A DNA stretch of 21,924 nt from positions 1 through 21,924 of the forward strand of contig CAKUYM010000033.1 in NCBI GenBank assembly GCA_934716785.1, written 5' to 3'. The position numbers and the translations under genes are program-made. The stretch comes from an uncultured Bacteroides sp. Its GTDB lineage: Bacteria; Bacteroidota; Bacteroidia; Bacteroidales; Bacteroidaceae. Under the pieces are notes generated by a model that did no database searches, had not been told where the DNA came from, and saw nothing but the letters and a program-made list of their open reading frames with translations. Of the stretch, positions 1 to 8,200 are shown piece after piece. The first letter of the stretch is position 1. Each line of letters opens with the position of its first letter.

Positions 1-2289
1 GGGCAGGATAGTGCATGGAACTATTGTTCGTGCATGGATTTCAAGACAAGTCGGCTTGGAACATGCAAGCATCTGGAAGCCGTGAAACTGTGGATTGGGG
101 AAACACACCATACAGTGTGTCGTAAAATTCCTCCTTATACATCCGTTTATTTGTCTTATCAAGGGGAAAGGAAAGTTTGTCTGCGAATCGGGTCGGACAA
201 TGCCGAAGAGTTCCGTCGCTTGGCAACTCCTTATTTTACTCCTGCCGGAGTGATGCGTCCCGAAGCGTTGGATACGGTAACAGAATTCTTTCGCGATGCT
301 GTGCGGCTGAACAATACATTCCGTTGGTATCCGGATGCCTTGGAATTTATTCTTGAGCAGCGTGATTTGCGAAGACGGACACAACTTCTGCCTGAGTATG
401 CTTCAGATACCGCTTTGGACAAGTTGCTGAAAACCAAACTTTATCCTTATCAAAAGGAAGGCATTCGTTTTGCCTTTCGTGCGGGAAAATCCATCATAGC
501 TGATGAAATGGGACTGGGAAAAACAATTCAAGCTATTGGAACGGCAGAATTAATGAAAGCTCATAATTACATTTCTTCGGTTCTTATCGTGTGTCCCACT
601 TCTTTAAAATATCAATGGAAAAAAGAAATCGAACGGTTCACGAATTCCAAGGCTGTTGTGGTAGAGGGCAATCATTTGGTAAGGAAGAAACTCTACAATG
701 CGGAGGAAACGTATAAAATAGTCTCCTACAATAGTGTTTGCAATGATATAAAGATTCTCAAATCCTTGCATACGGATTTCCTGCTCATGGATGAAGTGCA
801 ACGCTTGAAGAACTGGAATACTCAAATATCAAGAAATGCCCGCCATATCGAATCCGAGTATGCGGTAATCCTGTCGGGCACTCCGCTTGAGAATAAGTTG
901 GAGGAGCTTTATTCTATTATGCAGTTTGTAGATCAGTTCTGCTTGGGACCTTATTATCAGTTTATGGACGAGACGGTGGTCAAGTCGGATACCGGTAAGG
1001 TGGTAGGCTATAAGAACTTGAACGCTGTTGGCGAACGGATGAAGAATGTGCTTATCCGGCGTCGGAAAAGGGATGTGGCTCTTCAGTTGCCGGGGCGTAT
1101 GGATAAAGTCTTGTTTGTTCCCATGACCGAGCAGCAACGTGCAATGCATGATGAGTGTCAAAATGTGGTAGCTCAGTTGGTGTATAAATGGACAAGGACT
1201 CGTTTTCTGAGTGAGAAGGATCGTAAGCGCTTATTGTTGTTGCTCAGCCAGATGAGAATGGTATGTGACAGTACTTATATTCTTGATCAGAAAAGCCGCT
1301 ATGACACGAAAGTGGAAGAAACGATGAACATCCTGAAGAATATCTTTGAAAGTGGGGATGAGAAGGTTGTGATATTCAGTCAATGGGAGCGGATGACGCG
1401 GCTTATTGCCAAAGAGCTTGACGGACTGGGCATTCGTTATGAATATCTTCATGGAGGAGTGCCGTCTGAAGCCCGGAAGAGCTTGGTGGAGAACTTTACC
1501 GAACAGCCGGAAAGCCGTGTGTTCTTGTCGACCGATGCCGGAAGCACCGGATTGAATCTTCAAGTAGCTTCGATACTGATTAATCTTGATTTGCCTTGGA
1601 ATCCGGCTGTCTTGGAACAACGCATTGCCCGTATCTATCGTATCGGACAGAAGAAGAATATCCAAGTGATAAACCTTGTTGCCAGTCAGACTATTGAGGA
1701 AAGAATGTTGTCGACATTGAATTTCAAGACTTCTTTATTCGAGGGCATATTAGATAATGGAGAGGATACCATCTTCTTGGAAGACAGTAAGTTCGATAAG
1801 ATTATGGATAGTCTTAAAGTGGTGGCTGAGGCTGCTGAGGTGGCGGATGAAAACCATTCGGACGGTAGTAGCATTGACTTGGGTGATAAGGAGGAAAATG
1901 TTAGTAAGGCGATTGACGAGAAGAAGGAGACTGACGAATTGTTGGATTTGCCTGGAGAGGAAGCTGACAGGCAAGCAGAGCCACCGGTGGCATCCGAACA
2001 ATCAGTGCCCGGACAATCAGTATCCGGACAATCAAAAGAGAGCATGCACCCTTCTATTGGTGATGTAGAAGAGCATCCGGAACAATTGGTTCAGCAGGGC
2101 ATTTCTTTCTTGAGCGGTTTGGCTCGTACACTTAGTTCACCGGAGGCTACTCGGAAATTGGTGGATTCCATAGTTGAAGAAGATAAGGAGACCGGACGGG
2201 CTACGCTTCGGATTCCCGTGCCAGATAAAGAGAGTGTGACCGGAATTTTGAATCTGTTCGGGAAACTGTTTGCCGATGCAGGGAAGTAA
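1..2289 (+). CDS. SWIM zinc-finger SNF2-family DNA-dependent ATPase/helicase (5' truncated by window)
   Basis: This is a superfamily 2 Snf2-type ATPase that probably remodels protein-DNA complexes. The first ATG is at 34, but the frame is open back to base 1. The codons before that ATG supply the first half of a SWIM zinc finger (C-x-C ... C-K-H, bases 25-72), so the real start lies upstream of the window. Counting from the ATG at 34, visible motifs are Walker A DEMGLGKT (157-164), the DEVQ box (253-256), SGTPLENK (281-288), motif V STDAGSTGLNLQ (499-510) and motif VI QRIARIYRIGQ (529-539). After about residue 600 comes an acidic, low-complexity tail with short repeats (SVPGQSVSGQS) and then a more ordered C-terminal segment. 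The PfkB gene begins 57 bp downstream. The SNF2 assignment is firm; the cellular role is unknown. Confidence 0.93.
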   Translation, partial: GQDSAWNYCSCMDFKTSRLGTCKHLEAVKLWIGETHHTVCRKIPPYTSVYLSYQGERKVCLRIGSDNAEEFRRLATPYFTPAGVMRPEALDTVTEFFRDAVRLNNTFRWYPDALEFILEQRDLRRRTQLLPEYASDTALDKLLKTKLYPYQKEGIRFAFRAGKSIIADEMGLGKTIQAIGTAELMKAHNYISSVLIVCPTSLKYQWKKEIERFTNSKAVVVEGNHLVRKKLYNAEETYKIVSYNSVCNDIKILKSLHTDFLLMDEVQRLKNWNTQISRNARHIESEYAVILSGTPLENKLEELYSIMQFVDQFCLGPYYQFMDETVVKSDTGKVVGYKNLNAVGERMKNVLIRRRKRDVALQLPGRMDKVLFVPMTEQQRAMHDECQNVVAQLVYKWTRTRFLSEKDRKRLLLLLSQMRMVCDSTYILDQKSRYDTKVEETMNILKNIFESGDEKVVIFSQWERMTRLIAKELDGLGIRYEYLHGGVPSEARKSLVENFTEQPESRVFLSTDAGSTGLNLQVASILINLDLPWNPAVLEQRIARIYRIGQKKNIQVINLVASQTIEERMLSTLNFKTSLFEGILDNGEDTIFLEDSKFDKIMDSLKVVAEAAEVADENHSDGSSIDLGDKEENVSKAIDEKKETDELLDLPGEEADRQAEPPVASEQSVPGQSVSGQSKESMHPSIGDVEEHPEQLVQQGISFLSGLARTLSSPEATRKLVDSIVEEDKETGRATLRIPVPDKESVTGILNLFGKLFADAGK

Positions 2290-2307
2290 GCCGGATGTGT
2301 CTGAACA

Positions 2308-2315
2308 TAATTTTG
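2308..2315 (+). promoter_or_regulatory. candidate Bacteroides -7 box upstream of the PfkB kinase
   Basis: TAATTTTG matches the Bacteroides -7 consensus TAnnTTTG and lies 30 bp before the kinase ATG. No good TTTG -33 box is seen 19-21 bp upstream, so it may be weak or a chance match, with the kinase read through from the helicase. Confidence 0.35.
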
Positions 2316-2345
2316 TATTTGTGAATCAATTAAACTCGGTTTATC

Positions 2346-3233
2346 ATGAATAGTATAATTGTAGGAATGGGCGAAGCGCTATGGGATGTGCTGCCTGAAG
2401 GAAAGAAAATAGGTGGTGCTCCGGCAAACTTTGCTTATCATGTTTCACAGTTCGGTTTTGACAGTTGTGTGGTCAGTGCGGTGGGCAATGACAAATTGGG
2501 TGATGAGATAATATCGGTCTTCAAGGAAAAGAAACTGAACACTCAGATAGAACAGGTGGATTATCCTACAGGCACGGTGCAGGTGACGCTGGATGCTGAA
2601 GGGGTGCCTTGTTATGAAATCAAGGAAGGCGTTGCTTGGGATAATATTCCTTTCACGGAGAAGCTGAAACGTCTTGCTTTGAATACGCGTGCCGTTTGCT
2701 TTGGCTCATTGGCGCAGCGCAGTGAAGTAAGTCGCACCACTATCAACCGCTTCTTGGACGCCATGCCCGATATTGACGGACAACTGAAGATATTTGATAT
2801 CAATCTCCGCCAGGACTTTTACACTAAAGATGTGCTGCACGAGTCTTTCCAACGCTGCAATGTCTTGAAGATAAATGATGAGGAATTGGTGGCTATCAGT
2901 CGTATGTTCGGTTATCCGGGCATCGACTTGCAGGACAAGTGCTGGATTCTGTTGGCTAAGTACAACCTGAAAATGTTGATTCTGACTTGCGGTATCAATG
3001 GTAGCTATGTATTTACTCCGGGTGTTGTCTCTTTTCAGGAAACTCCGAGAGTTCCCGTAGCTGATACGGTAGGGGCAGGCGATTCATTCACGGCGGCTTT
3101 CTGCGCTTCTATCTTGAATGGCAAGCCGGTTCCCGAAGCTCATAGGCTGGCGGTGGAAGTCTCCGCTTATGTCTGTACACAGAGCGGGGCGATGCCGGAA
3201 CTCCCGCAAGTGTTGAAAGACAGATTATTATAG
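2346..3233 (+). CDS. PfkB/ribokinase-family sugar kinase, probably fructokinase
   Basis: A cytoplasmic kinase predicted to phosphorylate a sugar with ATP. The 295-residue length is typical of PfkB fructokinases. The N-terminal sugar-binding signature GGAPANFAYH is at residues 23-32. The phrase FDINLRQDFY (150-159) and LKINDEE (174-180) match the middle of fructokinases, and the C-terminal signature DTVGAGDSFTAAF (240-252) contains the anion hole and the catalytic Asp (D246). The GGAPANFA form favours fructose over ribose or adenosine, but the substrate is inferred. It follows the helicase by 57 bp on the same strand; no sugar transporter or hydrolase is adjacent. Confidence 0.9.
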   Translation: MNSIIVGMGEALWDVLPEGKKIGGAPANFAYHVSQFGFDSCVVSAVGNDKLGDEIISVFKEKKLNTQIEQVDYPTGTVQVTLDAEGVPCYEIKEGVAWDNIPFTEKLKRLALNTRAVCFGSLAQRSEVSRTTINRFLDAMPDIDGQLKIFDINLRQDFYTKDVLHESFQRCNVLKINDEELVAISRMFGYPGIDLQDKCWILLAKYNLKMLILTCGINGSYVFTPGVVSFQETPRVPVADTVGAGDSFTAAFCASILNGKPVPEAHRLAVEVSAYVCTQSGAMPELPQVLKDRLL

Positions 3234-3241
3234 GAAAGATA

Positions 3242-3298
3242 TAATCGGTAGTATTTGCTACTAACTCTTTGAAGAAAGTGAGCGGATGCTACCGATTA
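3242..3298. repeat. 10-bp perfect inverted repeat after the kinase gene
   Basis: TAATCGGTAG (3242-3251) and CTACCGATTA (3289-3298) are perfect inverted arms around a 37-nt loop, starting 9 bases after the kinase stop. A smaller alternative hairpin (GTAG/CTAC) overlaps the left arm. There is no T-tract, so it may be a non-canonical 3'-end structure or a protein site. Confidence 0.5.
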
Positions 3299-3365
3299 AT
3301 AGTAGAATGAATCACTTGTTCTTATCTTATAACAACTGTTGTCAATAAATGCAGTATAAAATACC

Positions 3366-3373
3366 TACCTTTG
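3366..3373 (+). promoter_or_regulatory. candidate -7 box for the BRO-N gene
   Basis: TACCTTTG matches TAnnTTTG exactly and lies 84 bp before the chosen ATG at 3458. A transcript from here would start near 3378, giving an untranslated leader of roughly 80 nt. No strong TTTG is found at the -33 spacing. Confidence 0.45.
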
Positions 3374-3457
3374 CATAAACTTAATAACCTGCTTTGCTTG
3401 TTCCGATAACGATTGGTGGAGAGAGCTGTTAGTAATAAACTAAAAAATAGAATAGCA

Positions 3458-4297
3458 ATGACAAAAAGAGAAGCATTAAAGTTGTTTCAGGACAAGAAAG
3501 TACGTACGGTATGGGATGACGAACAGGAAAAGTGGTACTTTTCGATAGTGGATGTAGTGGCGGTGCTGACTGATAGTGTAGACAGTAGAAAGTATTGGAA
3601 TAAACTGAAACAGAGACTGAAAGAGGAAGGAAATGAAACGGTGACAAATTGTCACCAGTTGAAAATGCAAGCTGCTGACGGTAAAATGAGATTGACGGAC
3701 GTGGCGGATACAGAGCAACTCTTCCGTCTTATCCAATCTATTCCTTCACCCAAAGCAGAGCCGTTCAAGCAATGGATGGCACAAGTTGCCAGCGAGCGCA
3801 TAGACCAACTGCAAGATCCTGAATTGTCTATTAATCAGGCGATGAAGGATTATAAACGTTTGGGTTACTCTGACAATTGGATTAATCAGCGAATCAAGAG
3901 TATGGAAGTTCGCAAGGAACTGACGGACGAATGGCAACGTAATGGAATAAGTGGTACTCAATATGCTTCATTAACGGATATTATAACTCAGGAATGGAGC
4001 GGACGGACAACGAAGGAATATAAGAAATTCAAAGGATTGAAAAAAGAGAATCTTCGTGATAACATGACGAATCTCGAACTGGCACTTAATACACTTGCAG
4101 AAGCATCTACTGCGGAAATTTCAAAGCAGAAGAATCCAAAGGGATTCAATCAAAATGCTAATGTTGCAAAAAGTGGTGGTAGTGTGGCCAAGGCTGCAAG
4201 AATGCAATTGGAATCACAATTAGGACGTTCCGTTATTTCTTCATCTAAAGCGAATGATTATTTATTGCCGGATGATACGAAACAAGGTGATGAATAA
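3458..4297 (+). CDS. BRO-N / DinD-like protein (phage-antirepressor-type)
   Basis: The protein has 279 residues from the ATG at 3458. The frame extends back to a TTG at 3413, but those 15 extra residues look like read-through of a leader, and the ATG fits family N-termini better. Residues about 1-105 resemble the BRO-N domain of phage antirepressors (WYFSIVDVVAVLTDS, YWNKLKQRLKEEG, LTDVADTEQLFRLIQSIPS). The rest (NQAMKDYKRLGYSDNWINQR, ASLTDIITQEWSGRTTKEYK) resembles the C-terminal part of DinD, the E. coli DNA-damage-inducible protein reported to affect RecA. No phage genes are alongside. The A-rich, Lys/Gln/Asn-heavy composition and the neighbouring gene remnant and repeats suggest an acquired gene. 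The function here is not known. Confidence 0.75.
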   Translation: MTKREALKLFQDKKVRTVWDDEQEKWYFSIVDVVAVLTDSVDSRKYWNKLKQRLKEEGNETVTNCHQLKMQAADGKMRLTDVADTEQLFRLIQSIPSPKAEPFKQWMAQVASERIDQLQDPELSINQAMKDYKRLGYSDNWINQRIKSMEVRKELTDEWQRNGISGTQYASLTDIITQEWSGRTTKEYKKFKGLKKENLRDNMTNLELALNTLAEASTAEISKQKNPKGFNQNANVAKSGGSVAKAARMQLESQLGRSVISSSKANDYLLPDDTKQGDE

Positions 4298-4332
4298 CTG
4301 TTTTTCCGGCTACTTGTGAGAGGTACAGACAT

Positions 4333-4357
4333 AAAAAAAGGAGCAACGCCTTGCTCC
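4333..4357 (-). terminator. Rho-independent terminator of the sRNA candidate
   Basis: Reading the minus strand, GGAGCAA, loop GGCG, TTGCTCC is followed by seven T. The 7-bp stem is perfect (4340-4346 with 4351-4357). On the plus strand no T-run follows, so it is not a terminator for the BRO-N gene. Confidence 0.8.
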
Positions 4358-4396
4358 AACCTTTGTTAACCTTAAATCTAATACTATGAAAAACAC
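4333..4396 (-). ncRNA. short sRNA candidate (about 65 nt) with own promoter and intrinsic terminator
   Basis: On the minus strand a perfect Bacteroides promoter (4401-4431) is followed by about 40 nt of unstructured AT-rich leader (GTTTTTCATAGTATTAG then ATTTAAGGTTAAC) and directly by a GC-rich hairpin with a U-tract. No ORF fits in it. The arrangement of a fixed-looking leader plus terminator hairpin recalls a family of short paralogous sRNAs reported in Bacteroides (I think named FopS, from memory, not verified). The 5' end is inferred from promoter spacing. It lies convergent to the BRO-N gene. Confidence 0.65.
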
Positions 4397-4400
4397 AGTG

Positions 4401-4431
4401 CAAAGATACGGACTTCTGTGATATCTACAAA
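4401..4431 (-). promoter_or_regulatory. perfect Bacteroides promoter driving the sRNA candidate
   Basis: On the minus strand, TTTG at 4428-4431 (-33 box), a 19-bp spacer and TATCTTTG at 4401-4408 (-7 box) match the Bacteroides primary-sigma consensus exactly in sequence and spacing. Confidence 0.8.
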
Positions 4432-4543
4432 TAATCCAAATAAAAAGATATGTTTTATAACATTGATTAAGTGTTTGGGCTGTTGCTTTACACTTTTGTT
4501 AATAAATGTCCGGTGAGTATTGTCTCTGATGAATTTGCTCTGA

Positions 4544-4732
4544 AAGAGAACCCGAACGAAGTATGTCAATAAAGTTATAGTTCCGACATTGAAGCCGGTT
4601 AAATCCATAGGCGGTTTTCGTACTCGTACTCTGCCCGATTATTCATTTGAAACGATGCCTGACGATTATGCAGCGTTGGTGTTGATTGGCGGCTTCGGAT
4701 GGAGTACCCTTGGAATAGAATTTCGAGAATGA
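4544..4732 (+). pseudogene. remnant of a DJ-1/PfpI-like (ThiJ superfamily) gene
   Basis: An open stretch of about 60 codons without a plausible start encodes KPVKSIGGF, LPDYSFETMPDDY and AALVLIGGFGW. This matches, from family knowledge, the middle of DJ-1/PfpI-type proteins, where a sugar-kinase-like beta strand ends in LIGG before the nucleophile region. The N-terminal third is missing, with stop codons in all readable continuations upstream. A 6-bp duplication (CGTACT twice, 4619-4630) adds an Arg-Thr. The nucleophile-Cys half is lost at the TGA (4730-4732). The family assignment rests on about 40 residues. Confidence 0.6.
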
Positions 4733-4792
4733 AGGATTATATAGATGAAGGATTGTATAGATGAAAGGTTATAGAAATGAAAGATTACAAAG
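4729..4792 (+). repeat. four tandem 16-bp repeats, each starting with ATG, ending in the MGMT start
   Basis: The copies are 4729-4744 ATGAAGGATTATATAG, 4745-4760 ATGAAGGATTGTATAG, 4761-4776 ATGAAAGGTTATAGAA and 4777-4792 ATGAAAGATTACAAAG. The fourth ATG is the start codon of the MGMT-family gene. The first ATG overlaps the stop of the PfpI-like remnant (ATGA). Because 16 is not a multiple of 3, the upstream ATGs open short peptides (11, 9 and 12 codons) in different frames. Confidence 0.85.
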
Positions 4793-5103
4793 TAGATAAA
4801 GCCAGCCTGTCCGAGGATTTTTGCCGGGAAGTATATCAGGTGGTCTGTGAAATCCCTTTAGGTAAAGTCTTTACTTATGGTGGCATAGCAGCGTTATTGG
4901 GGCTTCCTCAATGTTCTCGGATGGTGGGGCGTGCCTTGAAACTGGTGCCGAATGGGGTCTCTGTACCTTGCCATAGAGTGGTCAATGCATCGGGACGCCT
5001 TGCTCCCGGTTGGGAAGAGCAGAAACAATTGCTTTTGAACGAAGGAATTTCTTTCAAACGGAATGGGTGCGTGGACTTGAAGAAACATCTTTGGCACTAT
5101 TAA
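4777..5103 (+). CDS. MGMT-family methylated-DNA cysteine alkyltransferase (DNA-binding domain only)
   Basis: A 108-residue protein equal to the C-terminal, DNA-binding domain of Ogt/Ada/MGMT. It has the helix-turn-helix with the intercalating Arg (CSRMVGRAL, 46-54) and the active-site motif PCHRV (64-68) with nucleophile Cys65. Because the Cys is retained, it is not a classical alkyltransferase-like protein (those carry Trp here). Family members move an alkyl group from O6-alkylguanine to this Cys in a single-use reaction. It lacks the N-terminal ribonuclease-like domain of full-length enzymes, as do many short bacterial homologues. The start is the fourth ATG of a tandem repeat; the other ATGs are out of frame. 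A bidirectional terminator follows the stop. Confidence 0.85.
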   Translation: MKDYKVDKASLSEDFCREVYQVVCEIPLGKVFTYGGIAALLGLPQCSRMVGRALKLVPNGVSVPCHRVVNASGRLAPGWEEQKQLLLNEGISFKRNGCVDLKKHLWHY

Positions 5104-5147
5104 GAAACATTAGAAAAAAAAGAAACATAAGAAAAAGCATAAGATAC

Positions 5148-5184
5148 AAAAAAGGGAGTCATGCATTGAGCAGACTCCCTTTTT
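5148..5184. terminator. bidirectional terminator between the MGMT gene and nifJ
   Basis: GGGAGTC (5154-5160) pairs with GACTCCC (5173-5179). An inner TGC/GCA extends the stem. A-run 5148-5153 lies on one side and T-run 5180-5184 on the other, so it can end both convergent transcripts. Confidence 0.85.
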
Positions 5185-5206
5185 ATATGTATCAGAGTGT
5201 GATTAA

Positions 5207-8200
5207 TTATTCAGCACCCCAGTTTTCTTTAGCCAGACGTTTGTAGCTGTTGTAACGCCATTTAGCGTTTTCTTCAGCAGCTTTGAACAATTCAGCAGCT
5301 TCGTTAGGATATTGTTTCATTACAGAAGCGTAACGAACTTCACCCTTCAAGAAGCCTTGGAAATCTTCCCAGTTAGGTTCTTTGCTATCCAACTGGAACG
5401 GATTCTTGCCTTCTGCTTCCAAAGCCGGGTTGTAACGCCACAAGTGCCAGTAACCGCACTTAACAGCCTTTTCTTCTTCTTCCTGGCTCTTACCCATACC
5501 GGCTTTCAGACCGTGGTTGATACACGGAGCGTAAGCGATAATCAAAGACGGTCCGGGATATGCTTCAGCTTCGCGGATAGCTTTCAGAGTCTGAGCTTGG
5601 TCAGCACCCATAGCGATCTGAGCAACATATACATAACCGTAAGTAGTAGCCATCAGACCGAGGTCTTTCTTGCGTACACGTTTGCCGGCAGCAGCGAACT
5701 TGGCGATAGCACCTATCGGAGTAGCCTTAGAAGACTGACCACCAGTGTTAGAGTAAACCTCAGTATCCAGAACAAGGATGTTAACGTCCTTACCGGAAGC
5801 GATTACATGGTCAAGACCACCGTAACCGATATCGTAAGAAGCACCGTCACCACCGATAATCCATTGGCTGCGTTTAACAAGATACTGTTGCAGTTCGGCA
5901 ATTTGCTTGCAGTGGTTGCATTTATCTTTGTTAGCTTCAACGATAGGAATAATCTTAGCTGCCAGTTCCTTAGTCTTGTCGGCATCCAGCATGTTGTTGA
6001 TCCATTCAGTGAACAGTTCTTTCACTTCAGCAGGAGTGCAGTCGGCTGCGATAGCTTCGTTCATAACCTTCACGATACGAGCACGCATCTTTTCGTTGGC
6101 AAGTTCCATACCCAAACCGAATTCGCAGAAGTCTTCGAACAGTGAGTTAGCCCAAGCAGGACCGTGTCCGTTCTCGTTCGTAGTATAAGGAGTAGAAGGA
6201 ACAGAACCAGAGTAGATAGAAGAACATCCGGTAGCGTTGGCAACCATTTCGCGGTCACCGAACAATTGAGAAATCAATTTCACGTACGGAGTTTCACCAC
6301 AACCGGAGCAAGCGCCTGAGAACTCGAACAACGGAGTAGCGAACTGTGAGTTCTTCACGTTAGCCTTGATATCAACAAGATGTTGTTTAGTCTTCACGTT
6401 TTCAACGCAGTAAGTCCAGTTGTCAGCTTCAGCCAATTGACCTTCAAGATGCTTCATTGTCAAAGCCTTGCCACCCTTCTTCGGATTACCCGGACAGATA
6501 TCGGCACAGTTGCCGCAACCCAGACAGTCGAGAACGTCAACCTGCATACGGAATGTCATGCCGTCGAATACTTTACCTACAGCTTTCAGTTGTTCGAACT
6601 TAGCACCCTTCTGCTCTTCAGCATCGAGTATGAACGGACGGATAGCAGCGTGAGGACAAATGTATGCACACTTGTTACACTGGATACAGTTTTCAGGATT
6701 CCATTCGGGAACGAATGCAGCTACACCGCGTTTTTCATATTTGGCAGTACCTTGATGCCAAGTACCGTCTTCGATGCCCTTGAATGCTGATACAGGCAGC
6801 AAGTCGCCATCCTGAGCATTGATCGGACGAACTACTTCGTTGATGAATGCCGGGTCGTTGTTTTCAGCTTTCGGATCATCCGGCAGGTTAGCCCATGCAG
6901 GATCAACAGTCAAAGTCTTGTATTCACCACCGCGGTCTACAGCAGCATAGTTCTTATTGACAACGTCTTCACCCTTCTTACCGTAAGACTTAACGATGAA
7001 TTTCTTCATCTGCTCAACAGCTTGTTCTACAGGAATTACGCCTGTGATACGGAAGAATGCAGATTGAAGGATCGTGTTGGTACGGTTGCCCAAACCGATT
7101 TCCTGTGCAATCTGAGTTGCGTTGATATAGTATACGGAAATGTTGTTCTGTGCGAAATATTTCTTAACCTTGTTAGGCAGGTTCTTAGCCAGTTCGTCAC
7201 CTTCCCAGATAGTGTTCAGCAAGAAAGAACCGTTCTTACGCAAACCGCGAGTTACGTCATACATGTGCAGGTAAGCCTGAACGTGACAAGCAACGAAGTT
7301 CGGAGTATTTACCAGATAAGTAGAACGGATCGGGGTATCACCGAAACGCAAGTGAGAACAAGTGAAACCACCAGACTTCTTAGAGTCATAAGAGAAGTAA
7401 GCCTGACAGTGTTTGTCAGTGTTGTCACCGATAATCTTAACAGAGTTCTTGTTGGCACCTACCGTACCGTCAGCACCCAAACCGTAGAATTTAGCTTCGA
7501 ACATACCTTCACCGCCCAAAGCGATTTCTTCTTTCTGCGGAAGAGAAGTGAAAGTAACATCATCTACGATACCGATAGTAAAGTGGTTCTTCGGCATCGG
7601 CATAGCCAAGTTCTCGAATACAGAAAGGATTTGAGCAGGAGTAGTATCCTTAGAACCCAGACCGTAACGACCGCCAACGATAACCGGAGCGTTTTCTACA
7701 CCGTAGAAGCAGTCTTTAACATCAAGATAAAGAGGTTCGCCGTTAGCACCCGGTTCTTTAGTACGGTCAAGAACAGCGATAGTCTTGGCAGTCTTAGGAA
7801 CAGCAGCCAAGAAGTGTTTAGCAGAGAACGGACGATACAAGTGTACGGCAACCATACCTACCTTCTCACCGTTTGCTACCAAGTAGTCGATAGCTTCGCG
7901 GGCAGCTTCGGTTACAGAACCCATTGCGATAATTACGCGTTCTGCATCATCAGCGCCATAGTAATCAAACAAACCGTATTTACGACCTGTGATCTTGGAG
8001 ATTTCATTCATGTACTCTTCTACGATAGCAGGAACAGCTTCATAGTAGTTGTTGCATGATTCACGATGTTGGAAGAAGTGGTCGGGGTTTTCAGCCATAC
8101 CGCGGGCAACCGGCTTCATCGGATTCAGTGCACGAGCACGGAATTCAGCCAAAGCTTCTTGGTCGATCAGCGGAGCCAAGTCTTCGTTTTCCAACATTTC

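Noticed and set aside
1757..2068. 103-codon ORF within the helicase C-terminal tail
   Set aside because: Arg/Trp-rich shadow frame of the acidic repeat tail; the helicase frame is continuous through it.
3413..3457. TTG start giving a 15-residue longer BRO-N protein
   Set aside because: The ATG at 3458 begins a family-like N-terminus; the extra residues look like translated leader.
4386..4421. Plus-strand mini-ORF of 11 codons starting MKNTVQ
   Set aside because: It lies antisense to the sRNA promoter and leader; its apparent sequence is explained by the promoter elements.
4384..4608. Minus-strand 74-codon ORF in the gap before the MGMT gene
   Set aside because: It overlaps the sRNA promoter and the antisense of the PfpI-like remnant, has no recognisable features and no start signals.
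7709..7717. GCAGTCTTT inside nifJ resembling the bipartite element
   Set aside because: Only nine bases match and no TTTATCATA follows at the 9-bp spacing.
5312..8059. Long plus-strand ORFs (277 and 345 codons) opposite nifJ
   Set aside because: They mirror the strongly biased codon use of nifJ, have no domain-like content and no promoter; nifJ is clearly the coding strand.
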